This document shows positions 17,221-26,362 of a DNA stretch of 64,000 nt, piece after piece. The notes below the pieces were generated by a model. The model was not told where the DNA came from. It did not search any database and saw only the letters and a list, made by a program, of their open reading frames with translations. Location: the NCBI RefSeq assembly GCF_016859125.1, contig NZ_CP069338.1, positions 8,621,501 through 8,685,500 of the forward strand, read 5' to 3'. Position numbers and translations under genes: made by a program. Origin of the DNA: Archangium violaceum. Lineage in GTDB: Bacteria > Myxococcota > Myxococcia > Myxococcales > Myxococcaceae. Positions within the stretch are counted from its first letter, which is position 1, and each line of letters opens with the position of its first letter.

Positions 17221-17708
17221 TGCTCGGCTCGTTGCTGGTGATGGTGCTCGCGGCCGGGGAGCCGGCGGCGGAGCTGACGAAGTACGAGGTGAAGACGATC
17301 GCGCTCCAGGTGCCCTCCGACTGGAAGCAGTCCGAGGCGGACGGCACCCAGCGCTTCGATGCTCCCTCCGGCGACGCGTACCTGCTGGTGGACGTGGGCG
17401 CGGTGCAGACGGCGGGTATGAAGCCCAAGGTGTGCCTGGACAAGGTGCTCGCCGCCATGGGGAGCGCGCAGGGGTGGAAGCCGCTCAAGGTGGGCAAGGC
17501 TCCGGCGGCGCGGCGCGTGGATTCGGACACGACGCCGGATGGCGCCGAGTCGGTGGAAACGGTGACGTACGTGGGGTGTGACGGGAAGACCACCTGGTCG
17601 CTCGTCTTCCACATGAATGCGAAGAAGCGGGACCGCTTCGAGACGCTCGCGGACAAGGTGGCCGGTAGCGTCGCGTACGCGAAGGCCCCGGCGAGGAAGG
17701 GGAAGTAG
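17220..17708 (+). CDS. Unknown exported protein inserted between kamD and kamE
   Basis: A 162-residue frame with start ATG at 17220, sharing a base with the kamD stop, and ending 5 bp before kamE. The tight spacing on both sides argues for a real, co-translated gene. The N-terminus MLGSLLVMVLAAGEPAAE is a short hydrophobic segment that could be a signal peptide cleaved after AAGEPA. The rest is soluble and alternates Lys and acidic residues, with two Cys (about residues 69 and 121) that could form a disulfide. No family is recognised; PsbP/DUF-like small exported proteins have similar looks. Its link to cytoplasmic lysine degradation is unexplained. Confidence 0.7.
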   Translation: MLGSLLVMVLAAGEPAAELTKYEVKTIALQVPSDWKQSEADGTQRFDAPSGDAYLLVDVGAVQTAGMKPKVCLDKVLAAMGSAQGWKPLKVGKAPAARRVDSDTTPDGAESVETVTYVGCDGKTTWSLVFHMNAKKRDRFETLADKVAGSVAYAKAPARKGK

Positions 17709-17713
17709 CCGCC

Positions 17714-18502
17714 ATGGCGACGAAGCCGACGAAGCAGATCATCCGCCCCTATGGCGACCGTCGTGATGACGGCGTGGTGCAGCTGTCGTTCACGCTGCCG
17801 GTGCCGTTGTCGGAGAAGGCCAAGGAGGCCGCGGCGGTGCTGACGCGCAAGATGGGGTTCACCGACGTGAAGGTGGCCGCCGCCGAGCGCGCCGCCGACA
17901 CGTACACCTTCTTCATCGTGTACGCGCGCACGCCGCAGTCGCTCGACTACGCGGAGATCGACGTGCCCGAGGTCGTGGTGAAGAAGATGGGCTTCGACGA
18001 TCTCAACGCGCTCATCAAGGACAAGGTGGGCCGGCGCATCGTGGTGTTCGGCGCGTGCACGGGTACGGACACGCACACGGTGGGGATCGACGCCATCCTC
18101 AACATGAAGGGGTACGCGGGCGACTACGGGCTGGAGCGCTACCCGTGGTTCGAGGCGTACAACCTGGGCAGCCAGGTGCCCAACGAGGAGCTCATCAAGA
18201 AGGCCATGGCGCGCAACGCGGACGCCATCCTCGTGTCGCAGGTGGTGACCCAGCGCGACGTGCACAAGGACAACTCGCGCCAGTTCATCGAGGCGGCCAA
18301 GGCCGCCGGAGTCCATGGCAAGACGCTCCTGCTGCTGGGGGGGCCGCGCGTGGACCACAAGCTGGCGCTGGAGCTGGGCTTCGACGCGGGCTTCGGCCCG
18401 GGGACCAAGCCCTCGGACGTGGCCAACTACATCGTGCACCAGGTCCTCCAGAAGGAAGGCAAGGAGGAGAAGAACGTGCACTGGGAGGGGGAGCCCAAGT
18501 GA
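17714..18502 (+). CDS. kamE: Beta-lysine (D-lysine) 5,6-aminomutase, beta subunit
   Basis: The 262-residue B12- and PLP-binding subunit partnering KamD. The cobalamin-binding signature DxHxxG is D119-T-H121-T-V-G124, within [20 protein letters not shown]. The N-terminal domain ([20 protein letters not shown]) matches Kam[20 protein letters not shown] and [20 protein letters not shown] form the Rossmann-like B12 domain. A ribosome-binding site GGGGAAG lies before the ATG. Its stop overlaps the GTG start of kal by 4 bp (GTGA), so the two are translationally coupled. Confidence 0.95.
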   Translation: MATKPTKQIIRPYGDRRDDGVVQLSFTLPVPLSEKAKEAAAVLTRKMGFTDVKVAAAERAADTYTFFIVYARTPQSLDYAEIDVPEVVVKKMGFDDLNALIKDKVGRRIVVFGACTGTDTHTVGIDAILNMKGYAGDYGLERYPWFEAYNLGSQVPNEELIKKAMARNADAILVSQVVTQRDVHKDNSRQFIEAAKAAGVHGKTLLLLGGPRVDHKLALELGFDAGFGPGTKPSDVANYIVHQVLQKEGKEEKNVHWEGEPK

Positions 18503-18894
18503 GCAACGTGAAGGCGGTCATCCGGCTGCGCATGAGCAGCCACGACGCACACTACGGCGGCAATCTGGTGGACGGGGCGCGGATGCTCGGGCTGTTCGGC
18601 GACGTGGCCACCGAGCTGTGCATCCGCCTGGATGGGGACGAGGGACTGTTCCGCGCCTATGACTCGGTGGAGTTCCTCGCGCCGGTGTACGCCGGGGACT
18701 TCATCGAGGCGGAGGGGGAAGTCATCCAGGTGGGCAATACCTCGAGGAAGATGCGCTTCGAGGCGCGCAAGGTGATCCGCCCTCGGCCGGACGTGAACGA
18801 TTCGGCGGCGGACGTGTTGGCGGAGCCGGTGGTGGTGTGCCGGGCGAGCGGGACCTGCGTGGTGCCGAAGGACAAACAGCGAGGTCAGCGATGA
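18499..18894 (+). CDS. kal: 3-aminobutyryl-CoA ammonia lyase
   Basis: A 131-residue hot-dog-fold enzyme that removes ammonia from L-3-aminobutyryl-CoA to give crotonyl-CoA. [20 protein letters not shown] is the N-terminal signature. [20 protein letters not shown] and [14 protein letters not shown] follow as in the family. The start is GTG 18499 inside the end of kamE. The stop overlaps the ATG of kce (ATGA, 18891-18894). Length and position agree with known lysine fermentation clusters. Confidence 0.92.
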   Translation: MSNVKAVIRLRMSSHDAHYGGNLVDGARMLGLFGDVATELCIRLDGDEGLFRAYDSVEFLAPVYAGDFIEAEGEVIQVGNTSRKMRFEARKVIRPRPDVNDSAADVLAEPVVVCRASGTCVVPKDKQRGQR

Positions 18895-19724
18895 ACAACC
18901 CCATGGTCATCACCGCGGCGATGGTGGGTGCGGAGACGACGCGCGAGCAGACGCCCTACCTGCCCATCACGGCGGAGGAGATCGCCGAGGACGCGGTGAA
19001 GTGCCGGGAGGCCGGCGCGGCGATGGTGCACCTGCACGTGCGCACGGCGGACGGCAAGCCGTCGCAGGACACGGAGCTGTTCCGGGCGGCGATCCGGGCC
19101 ATCCGCAAGCGGACGGACATCCTCATCCAGGTGTCCACGGGCGGAGCGGTGGGAATGGGCGTGGACGAGCGTTGCGGCGGGCTGCGGCTGACGGGCGAGG
19201 ATCGCCCGGACATGGCCACGCTGACGACGGGCACGGTGAACTTCGGCGACGAGGTGTTCTGGAATCCGCGCCCGCTGGTGCGGGACATCGCCAGGCGGAT
19301 CAAGGCACTGGGCCTGCGGCCGGAGTTCGAGTGCTTCGACGTGGGCATGATCGACGAGGCGCGGGCGCTGGCGAAGGAGGGGGTGGCGGAGTTGCCGGGC
19401 CACTTCGACTTCGTGCTGGGCGTACCGGGGGCACTGACGGCGCGCGAGGACGCGCTGGACTTCATGATCAAGTCGCTGCCGGAGGGGAGCACGTGGACGG
19501 TGGCGGGAGTGGGGCGGCACCAGCTGCCATTCGTGGAACTGGCGGCGGAGCGGGGTGGTAACGCGCGAGTGGGGCTCGAGGACAACATCTACGTGTCCAA
19601 GGGCGTGTTGGCGAAGGGCAACTGGGAGCTGGTGGCGGAGGCGGCGAAGAGGGTGAAGGCGAAGGGCCGGACGCTCGCGACGCCGCAGGAAGCCCGCAAG
19701 CTCCTGCACCTGGACACTGTGTAA
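18891..19724 (+). CDS. kce: 3-keto-5-aminohexanoate cleavage enzyme (BKACE family)
   Basis: Kce reacts 5-amino-3-oxohexanoate with acetyl-CoA to give acetoacetate and 3-aminobutyryl-CoA. This 277-residue TIM-barrel protein shows the zinc-binding AAMVHLHVR (H47, H49), [12 protein letters not shown] for the phosphate/CoA-binding region, [11 protein letters not shown] and the late [20 protein letters not shown] containing further metal and substrate residues. Length is normal. The start overlaps the stop of kal. It ends the core operon; a hairpin follows at 19729-19749. Confidence 0.93.
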   Translation: MNNPMVITAAMVGAETTREQTPYLPITAEEIAEDAVKCREAGAAMVHLHVRTADGKPSQDTELFRAAIRAIRKRTDILIQVSTGGAVGMGVDERCGGLRLTGEDRPDMATLTTGTVNFGDEVFWNPRPLVRDIARRIKALGLRPEFECFDVGMIDEARALAKEGVAELPGHFDFVLGVPGALTAREDALDFMIKSLPEGSTWTVAGVGRHQLPFVELAAERGGNARVGLEDNIYVSKGVLAKGNWELVAEAAKRVKAKGRTLATPQEARKLLHLDTV

Positions 19725-19728
19725 CCAC

Positions 19729-19749
19729 CCCTCTCCCCCTGGGAGAGGG
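19729..19749 (+). terminator. Hairpin CCCTCTCCC-CCT-GGGAGAGGG after kce (intergenic palindromic repeat type)
   Basis: A 9-bp perfect stem with a 3-nt loop begins 5 bp after the kce stop. The motif, followed by ACGGGGTGAGGG, is the widespread CCCTCTCC...GGAGAGGG intergenic palindrome seen in many proteobacterial genomes. It may end kam transcription or be a dispersed repeat copy. No T-run is present. Confidence 0.55.
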
Positions 19750-19818
19750 ACGGGGTGAGGGTAAACGGATCCCCGCGGAGGTCCGTGTACCCCCTCTGCG
19801 AACGAGGAACCCAGAAAC

Positions 19819-20595
19819 ATGGATACGGAGCTGCGAGGAAAAGGCGTCCTCGTCACGGGAGGCGCGGGTGGGATCGGGAGCGCGATCGTCCGAGCCTTCG
19901 CGGAAGAGGGCGCGAAGGTCGCGGTGCACTACAACCGGAGCGCCGACAACGCGGAGGCCCTGGCGAGGGAGCTGGGCGGAGCGGCGCTGAAGGCGGACCT
20001 GACGTCCGAGTCCGACGTGGACGCACTGGTCCCCGCGGCGGTGAAGGCGCTGGGGCGGCTGGACGTGCTGGTGGCGAACGCGGGCGTGTGGCCGCCGCCG
20101 GACGAGGGCGTGTGGCAGATGTCGCTGGAGCGGTGGCGCCGGACGCTGGCGGAGAACCTGGACAGCGTGTTCCTGAGCTGCCGCGCCTTCCTGCGCCACG
20201 TGGAGACGACAGGGACGGGCAACATCATCCTCATCGCGTCCACGGCGGGGCTGTTCGGCGAGGCGGGGCACTCGGACTACGCGGCGGCGAAGGGCGCGCT
20301 GGCGAGCGGGTTCCTCAAGAGCCTGAAGAACGAGATCACACGGATCGCGCCGCTGGGCCGGGTGAACACGGTGTGCCCGGGGTGGACGGCGGTGGAGCGC
20401 CACAAGGACAAGCTGGACAACCTGGCGTTCATCAACCGGGTGACGCGGACGATGCCGCTGCGCAAGGTGGGACGCCCCGAGGACGTGGCGCGGGTGGTGG
20501 TGACGCTGGCGTCGGACCGCATCTCCGGCCACGTGACGGGCGAGGTCATCACCGTGGCCGGCGGCATGGAAGGCCGCGTGCTGCACGAGGTCTGA
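19819..20595 (+). CDS. SDR-family oxidoreductase (3-oxoacyl-ACP reductase-like)
   Basis: A 258-residue classical short-chain dehydrogenase. The cofactor motif is VTGGAGGIGSAIVRAF, VANAGVW gives the NNAG-type stretch, and the active site is IASTAGLFG followed by YAAAKGALASG (Ser, Tyr, Lys). It lies 94 bp after kce on the same strand, so it may extend the lysine operon, but the hairpin between them could end transcription. The substrate is unknown; beta-ketoacyl or beta-hydroxyacyl chemistry would suit the pathway. Confidence 0.85.
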   Translation: MDTELRGKGVLVTGGAGGIGSAIVRAFAEEGAKVAVHYNRSADNAEALARELGGAALKADLTSESDVDALVPAAVKALGRLDVLVANAGVWPPPDEGVWQMSLERWRRTLAENLDSVFLSCRAFLRHVETTGTGNIILIASTAGLFGEAGHSDYAAAKGALASGFLKSLKNEITRIAPLGRVNTVCPGWTAVERHKDKLDNLAFINRVTRTMPLRKVGRPEDVARVVVTLASDRISGHVTGEVITVAGGMEGRVLHEV

Positions 20596-20599
20596 GGCG

Positions 20600-20833
20600 T
20601 CAGCCCTCGGAGCGGGGGCGCCGGCCGATCAACTCCAGCGCGCGCAGGGCCGCATCCCCCAGCGTCTGCTGACACGGGAAGCAGCCCTCGCCGCAGCAGG
20701 CCGGCCACTCCGAGGAAGGCGTCCGAAGCATCTGGCTCACCGCCGACCGATAGGCGAGTGGCAGGCCCACTTCCACACAGGCCTGCTGCACCGCCTCCTT
20801 CACGGCCGGGTCATTCACATCCACGTCATCCAT
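20600..20833 (-). CDS. Small Cys-rich protein, 77 aa
   Basis: A 77-residue protein with a cluster WPACCGEGCFPCQQTLGDAA (four Cys in residues 46-54) plus one earlier Cys, suggesting a metal site or thiol-based function. The N-terminal half is acidic and helical. It lies 18 bp downstream of the MFS gene on the same strand, so the two probably share a transcript. It meets the SDR gene convergently, 4 bp apart. I do not recognise the family. Confidence 0.6.
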   Translation of the reverse strand: MDDVDVNDPAVKEAVQQACVEVGLPLAYRSAVSQMLRTPSSEWPACCGEGCFPCQQTLGDAALRALELIGRRPRSEG

Positions 20834-20851
20834 GCTCGGCTCGTGAGGTTG

Positions 20852-22120
20852 TCAGGCGGTGGGGGTGGTGGTGACGAGCGGAGCGGCCTCGCGGCGCGAG
20901 CGGGTGGCTCGCCCGGCCAGCCCCATGGCGAGGATCAGCAGCCCCGCGGCCAGCAGGAAGGGGGCGCCGGGCAGGTTCCAGTCGAGCCGCGGACCGATGA
21001 AGTACGCGAGCGTCTGCGTGAAGAGCCCGGGGCCGATCATCCCCGCGATACCCATGAGGCTCGAGAGCGCGCCCTGGAGCTGGCCCTGCTCCGACGCGCT
21101 GATGCGGCTCGACATCAGCCCCTGCGACGAGGGCCCGAAGAGCCCCCACAGCGACATCACCGGCACTCCGAGCCAGAACAGCGTGCTGGTCGGCGCCAGG
21201 CCGTAGATGACGAAGCCGGCCATGCCGAACGTGAGCCCCATCAGGAGCGTGCGCCGCTCGCCCAGGCGCTTGACGAGCGGCCGCACCAGGCCGCCCTGGA
21301 CGATCAGCGAGCAGAAGCCCACGCCCGCCATGGTGAGCCCGACGGTGCGCTCGCTCCAGCCGAAGCGGTAGCTCCCATACAGGACGAACACGCTGGGCAG
21401 CGCGATATGGGAGAGGTTGTAGAGGAAGTGGACGCTCGCGAGCCCGAGCACCTCGGGGTTGGAGCGCAACAGGCGCAGCGCGCCCACCGGGTTGGCGCGC
21501 TTCCAGCTGAAGCCCTTGCGCCGCTCGGGGGGCAGGGACTCCGGCAGGACGAACAGGCCATACATCGCGTTCGCCAGGCTCAGGGCCGCCGACACCCAGA
21601 AGGGCATGCGTGGATCCGTGTCGCCCAGGACGCCGCCGAGCGCGGGCCCCAGCACGAAGCCCACGCCGAACGCGGCGCCGATCATCCCGAAGCTGGCGGC
21701 GCGCTTCTCCGGCGGCGTCACGTCCGCGATGTAGGCGCTGGCCGTGCTGATGCTCGCCGAGGTGATGCCCGAGATGACGCGGCCCAGGAACAGCCAGTTC
21801 AGCGTCGGCGCCAGCGCCATGAGGATGTAGTCGAGCCCCAGCCCGAAGTTCGACAGGAGGATGACCGGCCGGCGGCCGAACCGGTCGGAGAGCGCGCCGA
21901 GCACCGGCGAGAAGACGAACTGCATCAGCGCCCAGACCGTGGAGAACAACCCGAAGACCTCGGCCGCCCGCGCGGTGTCACCGTTCAGGAATCCGACGAC
22001 GATCCTCGGCAGGACGGGGATGATCATCCCCATGGCCAGGATGTCGAGCAGGACGGTCACGAAGATGAAGACCAGCGCGGCACGGCGCGGGGTCACGGGG
22101 GCATTCGGTTCAGCGGTCAT
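20852..22120 (-). CDS. MFS transporter, TetA-like drug:proton antiporter
   Basis: A 422-residue 12-helix transporter. AALVFIFVTVLLDILAMGMI and the A motif ALSDRFGRRPVILLSNFGLG (between helices 2 and 3) are typical of the tetracycline-efflux-like DHA1 group. FLGRVISGITSASISTASAY in helices 4-5 includes the motif-C-like region. The start is MTAEPNAPVTPRR at 22120. A longer frame to 22273 exists, but its extra 51 residues look like high-GC read-through. The substrate is unknown. It is likely co-transcribed with the small Cys-rich gene. Confidence 0.85.
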   Translation of the reverse strand: MTAEPNAPVTPRRAALVFIFVTVLLDILAMGMIIPVLPRIVVGFLNGDTARAAEVFGLFSTVWALMQFVFSPVLGALSDRFGRRPVILLSNFGLGLDYILMALAPTLNWLFLGRVISGITSASISTASAYIADVTPPEKRAASFGMIGAAFGVGFVLGPALGGVLGDTDPRMPFWVSAALSLANAMYGLFVLPESLPPERRKGFSWKRANPVGALRLLRSNPEVLGLASVHFLYNLSHIALPSVFVLYGSYRFGWSERTVGLTMAGVGFCSLIVQGGLVRPLVKRLGERRTLLMGLTFGMAGFVIYGLAPTSTLFWLGVPVMSLWGLFGPSSQGLMSSRISASEQGQLQGALSSLMGIAGMIGPGLFTQTLAYFIGPRLDWNLPGAPFLLAAGLLILAMGLAGRATRSRREAAPLVTTTPTA

Positions 22121-22170
22121 GGGCGCCGACGTCCTAGCACCTTCCAGGGGCCGGCGTGGAGATCCCGGGG

Positions 22171-24363
22171 TCAGTACGTCTCCGTGGAGCAACGGACATA
22201 GGTCTGCTTGGGGGCGCAGGTGGCGTTCTTCACCAGGGTCCAATTGGCCTGGGTCCAGATGGTCTGGGCCCAATCGGCGATCGTGTTGATCAGCGCGGGG
22301 TCCACGCCGTGGTATTTGAACTGCGGGAGCAGGAACCAGATGCGGTTGCCGAGAGTGCTGTCATAGAAGCCGTTGAGGGTCTCCGTCGTGCTCGCGCCGC
22401 CGCCGTTCAACCACTCCTCCCTGGAGTACTGGCGCGTCTTGTCCCACCAGGTGGACAGCAGGGCCTCCAGGATGGCCTTGCGCTCCTGGGCGGTGATATC
22501 GGACCAGCCCGGCATGTAATCGGGCATCACCATGCGGCTCAGGTCGGACGTGAACCGCGGACTCCACCCGGCCGATCCCGCCGCGTTGAGCCTGAGCGCG
22601 TTGTTCGAGATCTGCATGCTCTTCACCATCCAGAGGGTGAGCAACCCATTGCCGGATGGGGAGCCGGTGGCCGCTCGCTGTAGGTCCTTGAGGAAGCCAA
22701 AGGAGTAGCCCCAGTCGATCGGCCGTTGGGCACTGCGCTCCAGCCCTTCCGAATGGTTGCCATTGTAGAGGACGAGGGAGAGGTGGTACCACGCCATCGA
22801 GAAATAGGTGAACATCAACGGACTGTTGTCATTGATGCCCGTGTTGTTCCTGGGCAGCTTGAGCAGGTGCGGAGAGGTGTCGAAGCTGTAGTTCTTCATC
22901 CAGGCGCGTGTCTCGCGCGAGTCGGGGAACAGCTGGCGGTGATGTCCCTCGAGACCGAACTCCTGCATGAGCTCCCACGTCTTCACCATGTGCCAGAGCG
23001 CGGTGGAGTAGATCTTCCGCGAGTATGCGGTATCCAGGCCGGTGGTGGCGTTCGGGAACCTCGGCAGGAGGAACTCGTAGACGTACACGTTCCAGAGCGT
23101 GTGGGGGTGGTAGAGCTCGGTCCTGTAATGGGTGTAGCCCCCCGCCCGTACCTTCGCGGCCTGCTCCCGCAGGGGGGCGCTGGTGCCCGTCGCGGTGCCC
23201 TCACCGGCATATGCCTTGTTGAGCTTGTCATTGACGAAGGCGTCACCCCAGGCGTCCTTGGGGTGGATGCTCGGCAGCCAGTGGTTCCAGTCGGGCAGCT
23301 GGAGGGTGATGGGCATCTCGCGGGCGCTGAGATTCCCCGTCGTGGCGATGGCCGCCTTCGTGATTCCCGCCGGGAAGATGGATTTGAGGATGTCGCGATC
23401 CTTCTCCAGGACCGCGTCGATTCCGGCTCCCGCGGACCATTGCTCGACGGGCTTGGAGTCCAGTCCCGGCCCGGGCTGGTACGGCGGGTTCCACGGCCGC
23501 CCCGGGGCCGGCACGCCCGGCAGGCTCCGGATGTATGAGGCGATCTTGTTGCCTTCCGCCTCGGTCAATCCGTGGAACTTCGAGCGCTCGATGATGGCGA
23601 GGTTCGAGTAATTGAAATACTTCAGGTCCCGCCCGTCCTGGGTATGGCAGTCCATGCACCGGGCGCGCAGGGGCGTGGAATCCTTGTAGGAGCGCACCAG
23701 CTGCCGTGTGCGCCAGAGCTTCTCGCCCTCGGCGATGGAGGCGGCATCGGTGAGCGGTGCCTTCCAGTTGGCCGGATTGTCTTCCTGGAAGGAGGAGTCA
23801 GGCAGAACGCGGGTCCCATCGGCCCGTAGCAGGTTGAGCTTCAGCACCCGATAGCCGATGGTGCGCCCGTCCGTGGTGTTGAACCGGAAGGTGAGCTGGT
23901 TCGAGCCCGCGACGAGCGCTCCGGTGGGCACGCTCAGGTTCAGCTTCAGCGTCGCGAAGGCTCCGCCAATGCCTCCGTAATTCTTGCCAGACCCCTCCAC
24001 CGTCACCGTGGTGTTGTTCAGGTTCACCCAGGCGCCGTTGTTGAAACGGATGCTGGCCTTGTCCGCGTAGCTCAGGTTGTGGGCCTGCATCCAGAGCCGC
24101 AGCGGCTTCTGGGCGTCCTGCGCGGTCAGGTCGAAGGTCACGGTTTGCGTCAATCCCTCGCGGCCGATGACCTCGATGGGCAGACGAATGGGCGAGGCGA
24201 GCTCCTGCCCCGCGTCCTCTCGGGAGTCGCCCAGCACCTGCTCGGGCGGGATTTCCGTCCACTCCGATTCTTCGGGGGCCCCGAGGCAACCCGTGAGGAC
24301 CAACATGAGTCCCACCGCGAGGCGGGAGACGAGGGAAATGGGGATTTGTTGGATTGTCGACAT
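22171..24363 (-). CDS. Large haem-c-binding lipoprotein
   Basis: A 730-residue exported protein. The N-terminus ends in the lipobox MLVLTGCLG (acylation Cys at about residue 26). Residues about 60-215 form a beta-rich domain (LNLSVPTGALVAGSNQLTFR) resembling a carbohydrate-binding or jelly-roll module. A single haem-c motif CMDCH (C236-x-x-C239-H240) follows within a short cytochrome-c-like segment (GNKIASYIRSLPGVPAPG). The remaining 420 residues are Trp/Tyr/His-rich and helical with no family I know. A membrane-anchored redox or electron-transfer enzyme is likely. It lies 50 bp upstream of the MFS gene on the same strand and is separated from the divergent SUMF1-fusion gene by 133 bp. Confidence 0.8.
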   Translation of the reverse strand: MSTIQQIPISLVSRLAVGLMLVLTGCLGAPEESEWTEIPPEQVLGDSREDAGQELASPIRLPIEVIGREGLTQTVTFDLTAQDAQKPLRLWMQAHNLSYADKASIRFNNGAWVNLNNTTVTVEGSGKNYGGIGGAFATLKLNLSVPTGALVAGSNQLTFRFNTTDGRTIGYRVLKLNLLRADGTRVLPDSSFQEDNPANWKAPLTDAASIAEGEKLWRTRQLVRSYKDSTPLRARCMDCHTQDGRDLKYFNYSNLAIIERSKFHGLTEAEGNKIASYIRSLPGVPAPGRPWNPPYQPGPGLDSKPVEQWSAGAGIDAVLEKDRDILKSIFPAGITKAAIATTGNLSAREMPITLQLPDWNHWLPSIHPKDAWGDAFVNDKLNKAYAGEGTATGTSAPLREQAAKVRAGGYTHYRTELYHPHTLWNVYVYEFLLPRFPNATTGLDTAYSRKIYSTALWHMVKTWELMQEFGLEGHHRQLFPDSRETRAWMKNYSFDTSPHLLKLPRNNTGINDNSPLMFTYFSMAWYHLSLVLYNGNHSEGLERSAQRPIDWGYSFGFLKDLQRAATGSPSGNGLLTLWMVKSMQISNNALRLNAAGSAGWSPRFTSDLSRMVMPDYMPGWSDITAQERKAILEALLSTWWDKTRQYSREEWLNGGGASTTETLNGFYDSTLGNRIWFLLPQFKYHGVDPALINTIADWAQTIWTQANWTLVKNATCAPKQTYVRCSTETY

Positions 24364-24496
24364 TGCTTTGGGGCGAAATATTCACGCCTCGCACCACGGC
24401 TGAAAAGCAGGCCGCAGGGTGAGCGCTTCCCTGTCAGCGCGGACTCCAGGCGATGTTCCTCATGGCCCGAGGAGGCCCGGGGTAGCATCCTCCGCG

Positions 24497-26362
24497 ATGG
24501 GATTCGCAAAGCTGCTTCTGCTGTGGCTGGTGACGGCGGTGCCGTGTGAGAACACGCCGCCCCCCGGGATGGTGTGCATCGAGGGCGGAGACGCCATCGT
24601 GGGCGCCGACGAGCGCACTCCCGCCGAGCGACCGCGGCACGAGGTGTTCGTCGAGACGTTCTACCTGGACGCGAAGGAGGTCACGGTCCGCGACTACAGC
24701 CGCTGCGAGCGCGCGGGCGCGTGCCCCCGGTTGCCGCGCCCGTCGTACTACGCGCGCTTCCAACGCCCCGAGCTTCCGGCCGTTCCGATCACCTGGGACA
24801 TGGCGCAGCAGTACTGCGCGTTCGCCGGCAAGCGATTGCCCACCGAGGCCGAGTGGGAGAAGGCCGCGCGGGGACCCGAGGGACGGACCTTCCCGTGGGG
24901 CGAGGAGCCTCCGTCGTGCGAGAAGGCCAACTACAAGGGCTGCCCGGGAAACACGACGCTGCCGCCCGGCAGTTTCCCGCCCGGCCCCCATGGCATCTAC
25001 GACCTCGCGGGGAACGGCTACGAGTGGGTGAAGGACTGGTGGACCCCCTGCTACCTGGGCTGTGACAAGGCGTGTGGAGAGGCCTGCCTTCGCGCGAACC
25101 CGCGTGGGCCGTGCGACGGGGCTCGCCCGTGCAAGGGTTACACCCAGCGTGTGCTCAAGGGGGGCTCGTGGTACTGGCCCGAGGACATGCTGCGCGGCTC
25201 CTGGCGGCGCGGTCAGAACCCCACGAGCGGGCTCCACCGGCTGAGCTTCCGCTGCGCGTCGTCGACGACCCGGCTGTCCGCCTGGCCGCCCCGGTTCCTC
25301 ACCGAGCCCCCGGCCCGGCCCGCGGATCCCGCTCCACCGAGCGAGGAGGAGCGTGCGAAGGCGCTCGCGGTCGTCGAGGACACCGACATCTTCCAGATTC
25401 CCCTGTGCGGACGCACGGGCAGGGCGCGCGTCGATTGCCGCGACCCGATGAGCTACATCAAGTCGAACGAGGCGCTCCAATACCTCTTCGGTGACGCCAT
25501 CAAGAACGTGGGGGGTGGCTACGTCGGGCTCGGTGCCGATCAGGGCTACTCGTTCATCGCGCACGCCCGGAGTCAGTGGGCGTGGCTCTTCGACTACGAC
25601 CCGACGGTGGTCCGGCTCCACCACGTGCTACGGGCCGTGGTGAAGCGCGCGGCGACCCGCGAGGACTTCGTCGCGGCCTTCAGCGACAAGCGCGCGGCGG
25701 CGACGCGTGCCGCCATCGAGGAGGAGTGGTCAACGCTGCCGAAGGAAGAGCGTGCCGCCATCCAGGGGGTGTTCGAGCGCGCGCGGCGTTCGCTGTGGGC
25801 CAACTATACGCGCCAGTTGCGGCCCGCTCGCTGGACGGAGGGGTTCGGTTGGCTCCAGACCGACGAGAACTACCGCTACGTTCGTCTGCTCTTCGAACAG
25901 GGGCGCATCATCGCCCTCAAGGGCAACATGCTCACGGACAAGGCGCTGCCGTCCATCGCTCGCGCCGCGCGCTCCCTGGGCGTGCCAATCCGTGTCTACT
26001 ACCCGTCGAATGCCGAGGAGCAGTGGAAGCTGCTGCCTCCTCAGTACCGGGAGAACGTGCGACAACTGCCGTTCGACGAGCGCAGCGTGATCTTGCGAAC
26101 CTTGATTACCCACCGGTTCCACAAGTCGGACTCCCGTTGGCACTACATCATCCACGGTGGACTGCATGCCCAGGAGCACCTGGCGCTCCCGGGGTACACG
26201 AACGTCTGGAGCTTCATGGAGGATCGCCAGCAGGTGGGGGCGTTCCTCTCTTCCACCATCGTTGCCTCGGGCACGGACGGGGCTCCTCCCAAGAAGGATC
26301 GCTACCTCGACTTCCTGAGCTACATCGGCATGCCCTCGGGGCATACGGAGCCCACGCGGTGA
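24497..26362 (+). CDS. Exported SUMF1-domain protein fused to a LIC_10091-like domain
   Basis: A 621-residue two-domain protein. A short hydrophobic leader (GFAKLLLLWLVTAVPCENTP) suggests export, possibly as a lipoprotein. Residues about 25-265 are a formylglycine-generating-enzyme-like (SUMF1) fold: MVCIEGGDAIVGADE, AFAGKRLPTEAEWEKAARG, YDLAGNGYEWVKDWW, VLKGGSWYW and SFRCASS. The paired active-site Cys of true formylglycine-generating enzymes is not evident, so a structural or binding role is likelier. Residues about 300-615 (YLFGDAIKNVGGGYVGLGAD, then HARSQWAWLFDYDP) resemble the LIC_10091 family of unknown function. The ATG at 24497 fits the leader. The stop overlaps the GTG start of an M14 peptidase (GTGA), so both are made together. 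Confidence 0.8.
   Translation: MGFAKLLLLWLVTAVPCENTPPPGMVCIEGGDAIVGADERTPAERPRHEVFVETFYLDAKEVTVRDYSRCERAGACPRLPRPSYYARFQRPELPAVPITWDMAQQYCAFAGKRLPTEAEWEKAARGPEGRTFPWGEEPPSCEKANYKGCPGNTTLPPGSFPPGPHGIYDLAGNGYEWVKDWWTPCYLGCDKACGEACLRANPRGPCDGARPCKGYTQRVLKGGSWYWPEDMLRGSWRRGQNPTSGLHRLSFRCASSTTRLSAWPPRFLTEPPARPADPAPPSEEERAKALAVVEDTDIFQIPLCGRTGRARVDCRDPMSYIKSNEALQYLFGDAIKNVGGGYVGLGADQGYSFIAHARSQWAWLFDYDPTVVRLHHVLRAVVKRAATREDFVAAFSDKRAAATRAAIEEEWSTLPKEERAAIQGVFERARRSLWANYTRQLRPARWTEGFGWLQTDENYRYVRLLFEQGRIIALKGNMLTDKALPSIARAARSLGVPIRVYYPSNAEEQWKLLPPQYRENVRQLPFDERSVILRTLITHRFHKSDSRWHYIIHGGLHAQEHLALPGYTNVWSFMEDRQQVGAFLSSTIVASGTDGAPPKKDRYLDFLSYIGMPSGHTEPTR

Noticed and set aside
19728-19765. CCCTCTCC...GGTGAGGG palindrome as a phage or integron attachment site
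   Set aside because: It is a common dispersed intergenic palindrome in proteobacteria, and no integrase or phage gene is in the window.
24497-25290. SUMF1 domain as an active formylglycine-generating enzyme
   Set aside because: The paired active-site Cys of that enzyme is not evident and no sulfatase gene is nearby. The domain is better taken as a structural or binding module.
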